Positions 33,871 to 45,632 of a DNA stretch of 64,000 bases are shown one piece after another. The DNA is from Ornithobacterium rhinotracheale (GTDB lineage: Bacteria; Bacteroidota; Bacteroidia; Flavobacteriales; Weeksellaceae). Every line of letters starts with the position of its first letter. Position 1 is the first letter of the stretch. A program made the translations under genes and the position numbers. Where the stretch lies: contig NZ_CP035107.1 of NCBI RefSeq assembly GCF_004088395.1, forward strand, positions 1,751,001 to 1,815,000. Direction: 5' to 3'. Below the pieces are notes generated by a model, which saw nothing but the letters and a program-made list of their open reading frames with translations, made no database searches and was not told the origin of the DNA.

Positions 33871-35112
33871 ATGGATACGAAAATTCAGAAAAAAAGAGGT
33901 TTTAAAAAATATATTTGGATAGGTTTGGGAGTCGTTCTGCTCGGCATGGCGGCTTATTTCTTATTGCAACAACAAACGGAAAGTTTAAACATCGATCGCA
34001 ATCGTGTAAAAATTGCCGAAGTGCAAAAAGGTGAATTTGAAGATATTTTGCTGCTCAACTCCACTACGGAATCTCGCAATTCTACGCTCGTGAATGTGCT
34101 GGAAGGCGGCGTGGTGCAAGAAATTTATGTGGAAGATGGTGCCATGGTGGAGATGAATCAGGCTTTGGCTAAAATCTACAATCCCAACACGGAATTAAGC
34201 CAAATGAACCAAGAAACGCAAATGTTGCAACAGATTAATCAAATGCAAAACACGATTTTAAATCTTAAAAATCAATCGTTTGAACAAGAAAAAGAGCGAC
34301 TGCAAAGCAACAACGATTATCGCCGTGCGCAACAAGAATACGAAACACAAAAAAGATTATACGAAGCCGAAATTGGTAGAAAAAATGATTTTTTGATGGC
34401 TAAACAAAATTTTGAATACCAACAAAAACGCAAACAGGTTTTGGAGCAAAGCATCAAAAGCGAACAAAATGCGAGAAATCAGCAAATTGCAGCAACTCAA
34501 ACGGCGATGGCACAAATGCAAAAAAGCCTACAGTTGCTCGAAGAAAACAAGCAGAATTTCATTATAAAATCGCCTGCCAAAGGTAGACTATCCTCTTTTA
34601 CACTCACGCGCGGACAAAATTTGGTGAGTGGCGAAAACATCGGAAAAGTGGATTTGCTCGACGGCTACAAGTTGGTCGCCAAAGTGGACGAATTTTACAA
34701 CAACCGTTTGCGCACGGGTATCGCTGGAACTTTGACCACTAACGGAAAAGAATACGCTGTGTTTGTGAGCAAAATTTTGCCCGAAGTCAAAGACCGACAA
34801 TTTGAAGTGGTGTTGGATTTTTCGCAAGACACACCGCCCAATCTACGCATTGGGATAAGTTTTGGCATTAAACTTCAATTGTCTGACTCAGTGGAAAGTA
34901 TTCTGCTATCTAAGGGCGATTTCCATCTCGATACGCAAGGCGATTGGGTGTTTGTGGTAAACGGCAACACGGCAGAACGACGAAACATTAAACTAGGAAA
35001 AGAAAATAATCGTTTTTATGAAGTAATCGAGGGACTACAACCTGGCGAACAGGTAATTATCACAAATTATAAAGATTTAAAAAATTACAATACCATTCAT
35101 TTAAAAAATTAA
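33871..35112 (+). CDS. Periplasmic adaptor (HlyD/MacA family) of an ABC efflux system
   Basis: 413 residues from the ATG at 33871; a TTG at 33862 is in frame but weaker. One N-terminal membrane helix (about 13-32) anchors it. A lipoyl-like half (NVLEGGVVQEIYVEDGAMVEMNQ), a long Gln-rich coiled coil (about 105-220), the second half (IKSPAKGRLSSFTLTRGQNLVSGE) and beta-barrel/MP domains follow. Adaptors of this type bridge an inner-membrane ABC permease and TolC. ABC ATPase, permease and TolC genes follow at 4-37 bp spacing, so the whole tripartite pump is one operon. Confidence 0.92.
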   Translation: MDTKIQKKRGFKKYIWIGLGVVLLGMAAYFLLQQQTESLNIDRNRVKIAEVQKGEFEDILLLNSTTESRNSTLVNVLEGGVVQEIYVEDGAMVEMNQALAKIYNPNTELSQMNQETQMLQQINQMQNTILNLKNQSFEQEKERLQSNNDYRRAQQEYETQKRLYEAEIGRKNDFLMAKQNFEYQQKRKQVLEQSIKSEQNARNQQIAATQTAMAQMQKSLQLLEENKQNFIIKSPAKGRLSSFTLTRGQNLVSGENIGKVDLLDGYKLVAKVDEFYNNRLRTGIAGTLTTNGKEYAVFVSKILPEVKDRQFEVVLDFSQDTPPNLRIGISFGIKLQLSDSVESILLSKGDFHLDTQGDWVFVVNGNTAERRNIKLGKENNRFYEVIEGLQPGEQVIITNYKDLKNYNTIHLKN

Positions 35113-35116
35113 AATC

Positions 35117-35842
35117 ATGATACAAGTACAAAATTTAAGCAAAATCTACACCACTACAGAAGTGCAAACTGCGGCACTCAACGAAGTGAATTTAGACATC
35201 AAAAAAGGCGAATTTGTTGCCATTATGGGACCTTCGGGTTGCGGAAAATCTACTTTATTAAATGTTTTGGGCTTGCTCGACACGCCTACCAGTGGCAGCT
35301 ATATTTTCAATGAACAAGAAACCACAAAAATGAACAAAAGCCAGAAAAATGATATCCGAAAAAAGAATTTAGGCTTTATTTTCCAAAACTTTAATTTGAT
35401 TGATGAGCTCAGCGTGAAAGAAAATATTGAACTCCCGTTGATTTACAATCATGTACCAAGCCGAGAACGCAAAGCCAAAGTAACCAAAATTATGGAACAA
35501 ATCGGGATTGCTCACCGCGCCAATCACTTGCCACAGCAACTCTCGGGCGGGCAACAGCAGCGTGTTGCCGTAGCGCGTGCTTTGGTAAATAATCCAAAAT
35601 TGATTTTAGCCGATGAGCCTACGGGAAATCTCGACAGTACACACGGAGCCGATGTCATGGGGCTACTTGCCAAATTACATATAGAAGGTGCTACCATTGT
35701 GATGGTTACGCACTCTATGCACGATGCACGCTACGCCTCTCGTGTGGTGCAAATGAAGGACGGAAAGATTTTTAACGATGAAAAAGTAAACGCTTATCTC
35801 GACTCGTTTGAGCAAGCAGCTTTAGAAAATCTTTCGCTATAA
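35117..35842 (+). CDS. ABC transporter ATPase (MacB/LolD type)
   Basis: 241 residues. Walker A GPSGCGKST, Q-loop FIFQNFNLI, signature LSGGQQQRVAVARAL, Walker B LILADEPTGNLDS and the H-loop VTHS are all intact. The sequence fits the LolD/MacB/FtsE class that drives FtsX-like permeases by mechanotransmission. It starts 4 bp after the adaptor gene and precedes the permease by 37 bp; in E. coli MacB the two parts are fused. Confidence 0.95.
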   Translation: MIQVQNLSKIYTTTEVQTAALNEVNLDIKKGEFVAIMGPSGCGKSTLLNVLGLLDTPTSGSYIFNEQETTKMNKSQKNDIRKKNLGFIFQNFNLIDELSVKENIELPLIYNHVPSRERKAKVTKIMEQIGIAHRANHLPQQLSGGQQQRVAVARALVNNPKLILADEPTGNLDSTHGADVMGLLAKLHIEGATIVMVTHSMHDARYASRVVQMKDGKIFNDEKVNAYLDSFEQAALENLSL

Positions 35843-35879
35843 ATTTTAATCTTAAGTTTTAATTTTAAAACAACAATTT

Positions 35880-38315
35880 ATGTTACGCAATTGGCTAAAA
35901 ATCGCTTTTAGAAATTATAAGAAAAATGCTCTTACTACCTTTATCAATGTGTTTGGGCTTACGGTGGGATTGGTGGGTTTTCTGCTCATCATTTTTTACT
36001 GGAATCACGAAAATTCTTTTGAAGAATGGAACCCTGAGCGAGAAAATGTTTACCAAATAGAAATTCAACAAAACAAAAATGATATTTGGGCGATTACATC
36101 GTATCCTTTGATGCTTGAAAGCAACGCTAAAATCCCTGAAATTGGAGATTTTGCATTAATTCAGGCGATTGACAACTTTAATCTTTATTATGGAGATAAA
36201 AAGGCTATGAATGTAAATTCTACTTCTGTTTCCAACGATTTTTTCAAACTATTTCCATACAAAATCATTGCAGGGAGCACGCAGAATGGTGTAGAAAAAG
36301 ACAAGATTTTTTTAGAAAAAAAGGTCGCACAACAACTTTTTGGAGACGATTACGCCAATGCCATAGGCAAAGAAATTAAACTTTTCAATCAATTTCCAGC
36401 CATCGTTGCCGCCGTATATGAATTGCCCGAAGGCAATACAGAATATGCTTACAATGCTATTTCCTATTCAACTCAATTAGATAGGGATAAAGAACGCTGG
36501 GGAAATTTCAATTACAAAGGTTTTTTTAAAATAAAACCAGGTAGCAATATCAAAAACATTGAAAAACAAATGACTGATATTTTGTTTACCAATATGATTG
36601 AAAAAGAAGCCCAAAAAGAAGGGATTACAACCGAGCAAGTTTTGGAAGCTTTAGGCGCTGAAAAACAAGATATCGCTGTGTACTTAACCCGACTAGACAA
36701 AGCTCATTTAGACTCAAAAGGAAAAATTTTTGGAACGAAAGACAACATCAACCTAAAAAAGAATTTGCAAATACTCATTGGTCTTTGCATTCTGATTTTG
36801 GTGCTTAGTGCCATCAATTTTATCAATCTAAAAACAGCACAAGCCTCACAACGCGCCAAAGAAGTGGGTGTGCGCAAGGCATTGGGCAGCAGTCGTTTGC
36901 TTTTGATTTCGCAATTTGTATTTGAAACTTTTATTTTGTGTTTGATTTCGCTCTTGCTCGCCATTGCCATTACTGAATATTTACTCCCGATTTATGCCCA
37001 ATTTTTAGGCAAAGAGATTCAGCTGGATTATGTAAAAACTTTGGCTTATGCTTTTGCTATCATCATCGGAATGAGCCTTTTGGCGGGAATCATTCCTGCC
37101 ATTTATTTGGCTAATTTTAAACCTATTAATACTTTGAAAGGCAATTTCAGCCGTAGCAAAAATGGAATTTGGCTACGCAATGGGATTTTGGTGCTACAAT
37201 TGGTAATTTCGGGCTTTTTCATCATCAATAGTTTGCTCGTAAACCAACAGGTGAATTATTTAATGAACAAAGATTTAGGCTTTCAAGGCGACCAGATTGT
37301 GATGATTGATTTTAAAGATTTCAGCCAGAATAATGCGCTCCGCTACCAAACGACCAAAGCGGAATTGCTCAAAATTAAAGGCGTAGAAGATGTTACCTTT
37401 TCAAGGCAAAGACCCGGCAAGCCTACCAGAGGAATTTCATCGGTTGAATATAATTTTAAAAATCAAGAAAAAAGCATAAATGCCGAACAAGGCGCCGTCG
37501 ATTATAATTTTTTTAAATTCTATGATATCAAATTTGTAGCAGGCAAAGACTTCAATCCACAAATAGCTTCAGACACTGCCTCGGGCTTAATTGTAAACCA
37601 AGCCTTTGTGCGAGAAATGGAACTAAACGACAAAGATGCTATTGGAAAGAAAATTGATGGTTACGGAATAGAACATAAAATCATCGGTGTGGTAGAAGAC
37701 TATCATTTCCATAACGCCACAGAAGAGATTAAACCTATTTTCCATAATTATTACAACAGAACTTGGATGAGAAATGATATGCCTTATTTGGCTGTGAAAA
37801 TCAATCAAAATGATGTGGCTGGCACCTTGAAAAAAATTGAAAACTTTTGGAGCCAAATTGATCCAGAAAACGATTTTAGCTATACTTTTTTAAACGAAGA
37901 TTACGCTGAAACCTTCACCAAAATTGAGCAGCAACGCACCTTGTTTTCAATCTTAAATTTTATGGTATTGCTCATTTCATTGCTTGGATTGTTTGGGCTT
38001 TCAGCACTCTTGGTGGAGCAAAAAATGAAAAATATCGCCATTCGCAAAACACTCGGTGCCAGCGACAAAACCTTGGTTTGGGAGCTTACACGCCCGTTTA
38101 TCATCATCAGTTTGTTGGCTTCATTCATTTCCATTCCATTGAGCTATTGGTTCATTACCAAATGGTTGCAAGATTATGCCTACCGCATCAGTATTGGCGT
38201 GTTGCCGTTCTTAGTGGGCGTATTTTCGCTACTCATTTTAGCCTTGGTCGTTACGGGCATCAAAGCCTATCGTGCCACACAACGAGATTTGGTGAAATAC
38301 TTAAAATACGAATAA
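35880..38315 (+). CDS. FtsX/MacB-like ABC permease with duplicated permease module
   Basis: 811 residues. An N-terminal helix (NALTTFINVFGLTVGLVGFLLII) and MacB_PCD periplasmic domain are followed by three helices around 295-400 (ILVLSAINFINLKTAQASQRAKEVGVRKALGSSRLLLISQ). The pattern then repeats from about residue 430: helix, periplasmic domain, and three C-terminal helices with MKNIAIRKTLGAS. This doubled eight-helix layout is typical of Bacteroidota permeases exporting antimicrobials or peptides. No substrate can be read. The tolC-type gene follows after 24 bp. Confidence 0.9.
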   Translation: MLRNWLKIAFRNYKKNALTTFINVFGLTVGLVGFLLIIFYWNHENSFEEWNPERENVYQIEIQQNKNDIWAITSYPLMLESNAKIPEIGDFALIQAIDNFNLYYGDKKAMNVNSTSVSNDFFKLFPYKIIAGSTQNGVEKDKIFLEKKVAQQLFGDDYANAIGKEIKLFNQFPAIVAAVYELPEGNTEYAYNAISYSTQLDRDKERWGNFNYKGFFKIKPGSNIKNIEKQMTDILFTNMIEKEAQKEGITTEQVLEALGAEKQDIAVYLTRLDKAHLDSKGKIFGTKDNINLKKNLQILIGLCILILVLSAINFINLKTAQASQRAKEVGVRKALGSSRLLLISQFVFETFILCLISLLLAIAITEYLLPIYAQFLGKEIQLDYVKTLAYAFAIIIGMSLLAGIIPAIYLANFKPINTLKGNFSRSKNGIWLRNGILVLQLVISGFFIINSLLVNQQVNYLMNKDLGFQGDQIVMIDFKDFSQNNALRYQTTKAELLKIKGVEDVTFSRQRPGKPTRGISSVEYNFKNQEKSINAEQGAVDYNFFKFYDIKFVAGKDFNPQIASDTASGLIVNQAFVREMELNDKDAIGKKIDGYGIEHKIIGVVEDYHFHNATEEIKPIFHNYYNRTWMRNDMPYLAVKINQNDVAGTLKKIENFWSQIDPENDFSYTFLNEDYAETFTKIEQQRTLFSILNFMVLLISLLGLFGLSALLVEQKMKNIAIRKTLGASDKTLVWELTRPFIIISLLASFISIPLSYWFITKWLQDYAYRISIGVLPFLVGVFSLLILALVVTGIKAYRATQRDLVKYLKYE

Positions 38316-38339
38316 TTCCGATTTTTAATCATTACTAAA

Positions 38340-39641
38340 ATGAAACATACAATCATAGTTTTTTTGGTTTTTATGAGCGTTCAGGGCTGGGCGCAGCAGA
38401 CATTAAGTCTGGAAGAAAGCCTTGCCCTTGCGCTTAAAAACAATCCAGAAATTAGAAAAATAAGCCTTGCCACTGAAAAGCAAAATGCCGAACGCCTTGC
38501 TGCTTGGGGACAACTTCTCCCTAGAGCTAATGTGGGTGCCAACCGAGCCTATAGTTTTGGCTCGACCATAGACCCACAAACCAATACGCGAGAAGCACTC
38601 AATGTTTCCCAAGACCGATTTTATTTTTCGGCACAGATGAATCTTTTCTCGTGGGAAAATTTAATGCAACTGAAACTTACGCAATTGCAAAAAAACAGTT
38701 TTCGGTATTTTTTGCAAGCCACCGAGCAGCGTATCGCTATGCAAGTGGTGCAACATTTTTACAGTTATCTTTTGGCTAAAAAATGGGAAGAAATTTTAAC
38801 GCCACAAATTCAAGAAATGGAAAAGCAAGTGCAGCAAACCCAGCAGGCGGTGGAAATCGGCACGCGACCACAGAGCGATGTGTATGACATCGAAGCCAAT
38901 AAGGGCAACTTGAGCAATCAACTGCTACAAGCGCAAAATGCTAAAAATATTGCCAAAAATAATTTGCTTTTAGCTATGGGCATGCTCCAAGACAGCGTAG
39001 AATTTGCCGAAAAAAATGACAATTTGATTGATTTTTTGGATTTAGAAAAAATCGATAACTTAAGCATTTTGGCAAACAATCCCGAAGCGCGCAAAGCAGA
39101 AGAGGAACAAAAAATTGCAAAACAAATTTTGAAAAAAGTGCAAGCCTTACGCCTGCCAAGACTCTCTGCTCAATATCAATGGGGCACTTTTTATAGCAAG
39201 ATTTTGGATTCGGATTCGCCTACGCAAGATTTTAAAGAGCAATGGAAAGATCACTCCAATCAATATCTTTCGTTGGGGATAGAAATTCCGATTTTCAACC
39301 AATTTTTGGTGAAATCTGAAACTCAAAAAGCCAAGATTGAGCAACTCCAAGCCGATGTACGAAACGATGCTATCACTTTAAAAATCAATCATCAGCTCAA
39401 TGAAATTAAAAACAATTACCACACCGCTTGGAATAGCTACGAATTACTGAAAACTAATCACGAAAACCAGCGTTTGGCGTTTGAGCGTTCCGAAGATAAA
39501 TTCAAAGAAGGCTTGATTGATGCTTATACTTTATTCATCATCAAAAACAATTGGCTACAAGCCAATTATCAATTATACCGCGCCAAAATCGAACTGCAAA
39601 TGCAGCAAAAACTTTGGCAGCTGATGACACAAAGTCATTAG
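38340..39641 (+). CDS. TolC-family outer-membrane efflux protein
   Basis: 433 residues with a signal peptide ending GWAQQ. Two long alpha-helical repeats with Gln- and Lys-rich coiled coils are visible (LSLEESLALALKNNPEIRKI opening the first; QLNEIKNNYHTAWNSYELLKTNHENQRLAFERSEDKFKEGLIDAYTLFIIKNN in the second). It forms the outer-membrane channel of the pump encoded just upstream and closes the operon. Confidence 0.92.
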   Translation: MKHTIIVFLVFMSVQGWAQQTLSLEESLALALKNNPEIRKISLATEKQNAERLAAWGQLLPRANVGANRAYSFGSTIDPQTNTREALNVSQDRFYFSAQMNLFSWENLMQLKLTQLQKNSFRYFLQATEQRIAMQVVQHFYSYLLAKKWEEILTPQIQEMEKQVQQTQQAVEIGTRPQSDVYDIEANKGNLSNQLLQAQNAKNIAKNNLLLAMGMLQDSVEFAEKNDNLIDFLDLEKIDNLSILANNPEARKAEEEQKIAKQILKKVQALRLPRLSAQYQWGTFYSKILDSDSPTQDFKEQWKDHSNQYLSLGIEIPIFNQFLVKSETQKAKIEQLQADVRNDAITLKINHQLNEIKNNYHTAWNSYELLKTNHENQRLAFERSEDKFKEGLIDAYTLFIIKNNWLQANYQLYRAKIELQMQQKLWQLMTQSH

Positions 39642-39694
39642 CGACACTGTTTTCTTTTATCTAAACCTTATTTCAATCTAAGAAAACACGGGAG

Positions 39695-39758
39695 AGGGCT
39701 AATAAAAAACATTTATAACAATAAGGGCAAAAACTTTTGAGTTTTTGCCCTTAGCCCT
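39695..39758 (+). terminator. Hairpin after the efflux operon with a competing outer pairing
   Basis: AAGGGCAAAAAC (39723-39734) pairs with GTTTTTGCCCTT (39741-39752). AGGGCTAA (39695-39702) can instead pair with TTAGCCCT (39751-39758). The T-run after the stem is poor, so termination is uncertain. The remaining gap to 39877 shows nothing else. Confidence 0.5.
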
Positions 39759-39877
39759 ATTAACTGACTATAAAACAGTTTTATATTCACTAAAAATGCT
39801 TTTAGCCCTAAACTTTAATTTCGACTATTTTTATAATCCAGTTTTACAAAATTAATACTAAATCCCTTTTTTCTTAT

Positions 39878-40255
39878 TTATTTTTCTTGTTCAAATTTCA
39901 TTACACTCAGCTCTTTCTTGAAATCTGTACTTGGTGTAAAAATAATTTTAAGCCCCTTAATTTTATCTACCGTAAAGCTTTTTTCGTTTTCTACCCCTTC
40001 ACTAGAAAAAGAAATTCTGAATGTCCCAAAATCTCCTAACTGAACACTATTTCCTTCCATCAGCTTAGTAGGCAATAGCTCCATTAAATTCTGCATCACA
40101 TTACTCACGTCTCCCGAGGTAAGCGAAGAACGACCGGCAATTTCTTTTGACAGGCTTTTTTGATTCACAACTCCCGATTTCACAGGATTGGCATACCATT
40201 TTTTAGGTGCACTGCTATCTCCTGGTTTTCCTTTTTGTACTAATTTGTATTTCAT
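39878..40255 (-). CDS. HU-related DNA-binding protein (Bacteroidota histone-like type)
   Basis: 125 residues. The N-terminus YKLVQKGKPGDSSAPKKWYANPV is the extra segment typical of the Bacteroidota HU-related family (TIGR01201-like), followed by an HU/IHF fold: SLSKEIAGRSSLTSGDVSNVMQNLMELLPTKLMEGNSVQLGDFGTFRIS. It should bind and bend DNA as a dimer. It is monocistronic with its own consensus promoter. Confidence 0.88.
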   Translation of the reverse strand: MKYKLVQKGKPGDSSAPKKWYANPVKSGVVNQKSLSKEIAGRSSLTSGDVSNVMQNLMELLPTKLMEGNSVQLGDFGTFRISFSSEGVENEKSFTVDKIKGLKIIFTPSTDFKKELSVMKFEQEK

Positions 40256-40285
40256 TTTTTTAAGGTTTTAAATTACATTGCTCCC

Positions 40286-40316
40286 CAAAGCTAAAAAATA
40301 TTTTAATTTATTCCAA
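40286..40316 (-). promoter_or_regulatory. Promoter of the HU-related gene
   Basis: Minus-strand -33 TTG (40316-40314), 20-bp spacer, -7 TAGCTTTG (40293-40286), 30 bp before the start codon: a clean consensus match. Confidence 0.75.
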
Positions 40317-40361
40317 AAAAACCAATTAAGGCTAGAGTGAATTTCGCAATTCGTTATCAAT

Positions 40362-40407
40362 AAAATTCCGCGCCTATGGAAATAAATTTCCATAGGCGCG
40401 GAATTTT
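40362..40407. repeat. Perfect 22-bp inverted repeat between copA and the HU gene
   Basis: The arms AAAATTCCGCGCCTATGGAAAT (40362-40383) and its exact complement (40386-40407) are separated by AA only. It lies 160 bp past the copA-like stop and upstream of the HU promoter. It could be a terminator for the ATPase gene, but the distance and very long stem are unusual. The rest of the 311-bp gap 40256-40566 holds a weaker GGGAGG/CCTCCC hairpin (about 40440-40490) and the HU promoter, but no gene. Confidence 0.8.
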
Positions 40408-40566
40408 TACGCAATCAGCCTTGCGTAAAATTTTCATCGGGGAGGAATTTTTATACAATAACTAACTAAGGAAAAACACCTCCCTTCTACACCTATTTCC
40501 TACCATGATTTAACCCAAACGATGTAATGATACAAACAAGTTTTTACTTTTTAATATTCACTATTA

Positions 40567-43131
40567 TTAAATCTTAGCATTTCGCAAACGCAACGCATTG
40601 GCAATCACGCTCACAGAACTGAAACTCATTGCCAGCGCAGCAATCATAGGCGACAACAAAATTCCAAAAAACGGATACAAAATCCCTGCAGCTACTGGCA
40701 CACCAAGCGTATTATAAACGAGTGCGAAAAATAGATTTTCTTTGATATTTTTCAAGACTTTTTCGCTTAATAATCTCGCACTTAAAATACCTTGCAAATC
40801 GCCTTTCACAAGCGTGATATCAGCACTTTCTATCGCTACATCAGTTCCCGTTCCCATTGCAATTCCCACATCGCTCTGTGCCAAAGCGGGTGCATCGTTC
40901 ATTCCATCGCCTGCCATCGCCACTTTATAGCCTTGCGCTTGGTATTTTTTCACTTCTTCCAATTTATCTTTTGGCAGCATTTCGGCTTTAAAATCAGTGA
41001 GTCCCACTTTTTTTGCCACGGCTTTCACGGTTCCTAAACTGTCTCCTGAAAGCATTACAACCTTAATTCCTTTTTGATTTAAAGCCTTGAGTGCCTGTGC
41101 ACTGTTTTCTTTAATCTTATCTGAAATCACGATAAACGCCAATATTTCTTGATCTACGGCTAAATAAGAAACCGTAGCTCCTTGATTGATAAAGTTTTCG
41201 GCTTGCGCATAAAGATTATGATTGTCTTTGGCACCAACGCTTTCCATTAAGGCTTCGTTTCCCAGTGCTACCGAATGATTTTGCACTTCTCCCACCACAC
41301 CTTTTCCTGTGATGCTTTCGTAATTCTGAACAGGCAAAGCAGACACATGACGCTCACGACCAAATTTAAGCGTAGCCTTGGCTAAAGGATGCTCACTGTT
41401 TTGGTTTAATGAATTAATTAGCTGGAGCATGTCTATTTTTTTCACGCCTTCAACCGCAACTAATTCCTCCACCGACGGCTTGCCTTCGGTAATGGTTCCC
41501 GTTTTATCAATTAAAACTAAATTTATAGTTTTTAATTTTTCTAAAGCTTCGGCTTTTTTAATCAAAATTCCTCGTTGGGCACCTTTTCCAATTCCCACCA
41601 TAATCGACATCGGAGTAGCTAAACCAAGCGCACACGGACAAGCGATAATTAATACCGCAATGGCATTTACAAAGGCATTAGTCCACGGATGTTCTTGCGA
41701 AAATAAAAACCAAACAATAAAAGTAATCACCGCTACGCCCACGACAATCGGCACAAAATACGCCGACACTTTGTCTGCCAATCGCTGAATCGGTGCTCGG
41801 CTTCGGCTCGCGTCGTTCACCATTTGAATAATTCCCGCCAAGAGCGTATCGTGCCCTACTCTTTTGGCTTTCATCAAGAATATTTTATTTCCATTGATGG
41901 TTCCTTGGCTCACCTGATCTCCCACGACTTTATCCACAGGAATTGGCTCGCCCGTAATCATACTTTCATCGATGTAGCTACTCCCTTCGATGATTTCGCC
42001 ATCGACAGGGATTTTTTCTCCTGGTTTTACTTTTAAAACATCTCCAATTTTAATTTCAGACAAATCTACTTCTTGCTCCACATCTCCTGAAACTCTCAGG
42101 GCTTTTTTAGGGGCAAGTTGCATTAATTCTTTTATCGCAGAATGGGTTTTCTGGTGTGCTTTCGCCTCCATTACCTGCCCTAGCATCACCAAGGTAAGAA
42201 TCACTGTGGCAGATTCAAAATAGAGATGCACCTCGCCCGTGGCACTCAATAAATTGGGAAAGAATAAAGCGATTACACTATAAAGCCAAGCGGCTCCAGC
42301 ACCAATTCCCACCAAGGTGAACATGTTTAAATTTCGTGTAATCAACGAGGCATAAGCCCGTTTAAATAAGATAAAACATGCATAAAAAACGACGGGAATC
42401 GACAATAAAAATTGCACCCAATTCCAAGCGGATTGAGGCATAATTTTATACAAAGGATTATCGCTAAGCATGTCGCTCATGGCAACAACAAAGATGGGAA
42501 CCGTAAAGAACAACGCGATTTTAAGTTTCTTCAACAATCGCAAATAATTGCTTTGTTCCTCATCTTCATTCATTTCGAGGGGCACCAAATCCATTCCGCA
42601 CACGGGGCAATCGCCTGGTGCGTCGTAGACTTTGTCTCCTTCACACATCATCGGGCAATAGTATTTCCCCGATTTACTGACTAATTTTTTTTTAACAGGA
42701 GCCTCTTCGCCCTCGTTGGCAATGGTGTAGCTTCCCCCTATTTTGTCTAAAGCTTTTTGGAATTGCTCTAAAGGAATCTCTTGGTTGAAAGTCACAACTG
42801 CCTCTGATTTATCAAGATTTACCTCCACTTTAGAAACCCCGTTCACTTTTTCTAACGCCTCTTGCACATGCCCTTTGCACCCCTCGCACTGCATGCCATG
42901 CACCGAGTAAGTTCTAGTAATTTTCTGCAAAGGTGCAATATCATAGTGTGAGTTTTTTAAACTCTCTTTTAAAAGTTCAAAAGGAATTTCGTGATCCGAG
43001 GTAATTGTAGCCAAAGCTTGCAGCAAATCCACCTCCACATGCTTTACACCAGCTACTTTTCTTAAAGCTTTCTCTACGCTGTCTTTGCAGCCCATGCACG
43101 ACATGCCAATGATTGAATATTGTTTTTCCAT
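40567..43131 (-). CDS. copA: Copper-type P1B ATPase with two HMA domains and a Cys-rich metal domain
   Basis: 854 residues from the ATG at 43131 (a frame 10 residues longer begins at 43161). Two N-terminal HMA domains have metal sites GMSCMGC and GMQCEGC. A Cys-rich module (YYCPMMCEG...CPVCGMDL, near 160-190) follows, as in many Cu/Ag ATPases. The membrane CPC motif is [13 protein letters not shown], the phosphorylation site DKTGT, and HP is in SEHPLA. It exports Cu(I), possibly Ag(I), from the cytoplasm. No copper regulator or chaperone lies nearby. Confidence 0.93.
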   Translation of the reverse strand: MEKQYSIIGMSCMGCKDSVEKALRKVAGVKHVEVDLLQALATITSDHEIPFELLKESLKNSHYDIAPLQKITRTYSVHGMQCEGCKGHVQEALEKVNGVSKVEVNLDKSEAVVTFNQEIPLEQFQKALDKIGGSYTIANEGEEAPVKKKLVSKSGKYYCPMMCEGDKVYDAPGDCPVCGMDLVPLEMNEDEEQSNYLRLLKKLKIALFFTVPIFVVAMSDMLSDNPLYKIMPQSAWNWVQFLLSIPVVFYACFILFKRAYASLITRNLNMFTLVGIGAGAAWLYSVIALFFPNLLSATGEVHLYFESATVILTLVMLGQVMEAKAHQKTHSAIKELMQLAPKKALRVSGDVEQEVDLSEIKIGDVLKVKPGEKIPVDGEIIEGSSYIDESMITGEPIPVDKVVGDQVSQGTINGNKIFLMKAKRVGHDTLLAGIIQMVNDASRSRAPIQRLADKVSAYFVPIVVGVAVITFIVWFLFSQEHPWTNAFVNAIAVLIIACPCALGLATPMSIMVGIGKGAQRGILIKKAEALEKLKTINLVLIDKTGTITEGKPSVEELVAVEGVKKIDMLQLINSLNQNSEHPLAKATLKFGRERHVSALPVQNYESITGKGVVGEVQNHSVALGNEALMESVGAKDNHNLYAQAENFINQGATVSYLAVDQEILAFIVISDKIKENSAQALKALNQKGIKVVMLSGDSLGTVKAVAKKVGLTDFKAEMLPKDKLEEVKKYQAQGYKVAMAGDGMNDAPALAQSDVGIAMGTGTDVAIESADITLVKGDLQGILSARLLSEKVLKNIKENLFFALVYNTLGVPVAAGILYPFFGILLSPMIAALAMSFSSVSVIANALRLRNAKI

Positions 43132-43297
43132 TGTTATTAAATTATATTTTTTAAAATTCAATCAAAAAACATATTTTGAATAATTTTGATTAAATGACTT
43201 TGTTCTCTTAGGTTAACTTTTATGAAAAGAAAAATTCGTGCCATGAATTTTCTTGACACTAATTTTCTGATTTATTCAATAGTAATTTTTATTAAAT

Positions 43298-43576
43298 TTA
43301 TTCAGCTAAAATAATCAAATGATTGTTGTTTAGCTCAATGGTTCCTCCTTCTACTCTAATCACTAAATCTTTCCCTTTGTTTTCCACTTTTTGGTGTTTC
43401 ACTTCGGCATCTTTAGACGCTCCGATTATGATTTCACCTTTTTCTAAAGTAGCCACAATAGGGGCGTGATTATTTAGCATCTGGAACTGCCCACCTTTGC
43501 CAGGCACCGTAACGCTTTCTACCTCACCTCGGTAAAGTACATATTCTGGCGTGATGATTTCTAATTTTAATCCCAT
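43298..43576 (-). CDS. atpC: F1 ATP synthase epsilon subunit, short form
   Basis: 92 residues, only the N-terminal beta-sandwich (LKLEIITPEYVLYRGEVESVTVPGKGGQFQMLNNHAPIVATLEKG). The C-terminal helical hairpin that inhibits ATPase in other bacteria is missing, as is common in Bacteroidota. It begins 12 bp after atpD and ends the two-gene operon; a weak hairpin near 43228-43253 may terminate it. Confidence 0.93.
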   Translation of the reverse strand: MGLKLEIITPEYVLYRGEVESVTVPGKGGQFQMLNNHAPIVATLEKGEIIIGASKDAEVKHQKVENKGKDLVIRVEGGTIELNNNHLIILAE

Positions 43577-43588
43577 AATTTTAAGTGA

Positions 43589-45121
<1,533 letters not shown>

Positions 45122-45132
45122 CTATGTTTCTG

Positions 45133-45140
45133 CAAATATA
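45133..45140 (-). promoter_or_regulatory. -7 box of atpDC
   Basis: Minus-strand TATATTTG, an exact -7 match about 41 bp before the atpD ATG, preceded by a long A-tract on the coding strand. No clear -33 TTG. Confidence 0.55.
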
Positions 45141-45206
45141 ATTTTTTTTTTGAGTATTTGGTATTTTATCGCTGCTTTTTTTCTTTAAATTTTCTAAAAA
45201 ATTCCG

Positions 45207-45590
45207 TTATGATTTTTTATCTTGAATTTTTTTCAAAAGATTTTCCATCGCCCCATAAATCTCCTCAAAATTCGTTTTTTTGCCCGAAATATAAATAAAC
45301 ATTATTGCATGCGGCATCTCTAGTTTGGATTGATTTAATCGGTAAGCTTCTCGCATCAAACGCTTGATGTGATTGCGATCTGTGGCATGTTTAAAAAGTT
45401 TTTTGGGTACCGAAACACCAATCATACTCATTTCTTCCTTCGCCAAAGGGGTGAAAATTGCTTTTAATGGATAATTCTTAGCCGAAGCACCTTCACTAAA
45501 CAGAAATTCAATCCATTTTTTTCGCTTTAACCTATTTTTTTCTCTAAATAAAAACCTTTCTTTAGCGGTATTTTCTACATTTGAGCTCAA
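45207..45590 (-). CDS. rnpA: Ribonuclease P protein component
   Basis: 127 residues. The basic protein subunit that helps RNase P process tRNA 5' ends. The diagnostic block is RNHIKRLMREAYRLN, preceded by VSVPKKLFKHATDRN. In most bacteria rpmH precedes rnpA; here no rpmH is seen and the gene is divergent from the bacilliredoxin gene, which is normal for many Bacteroidota. Confidence 0.9.
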   Translation of the reverse strand: MSSNVENTAKERFLFREKNRLKRKKWIEFLFSEGASAKNYPLKAIFTPLAKEEMSMIGVSVPKKLFKHATDRNHIKRLMREAYRLNQSKLEMPHAIMFIYISGKKTNFEEIYGAMENLLKKIQDKKS

Positions 45591-45632
45591 ATAATTAAAC
45601 TTTTTTCTTAAACAATATAAATTTTATTGTGC

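Noticed and set aside
43222-43314. 30-codon plus-strand frame upstream of the copper ATPase
   Set aside because: It overlaps the end of atpC and looks like chance translation of AT-rich sequence.
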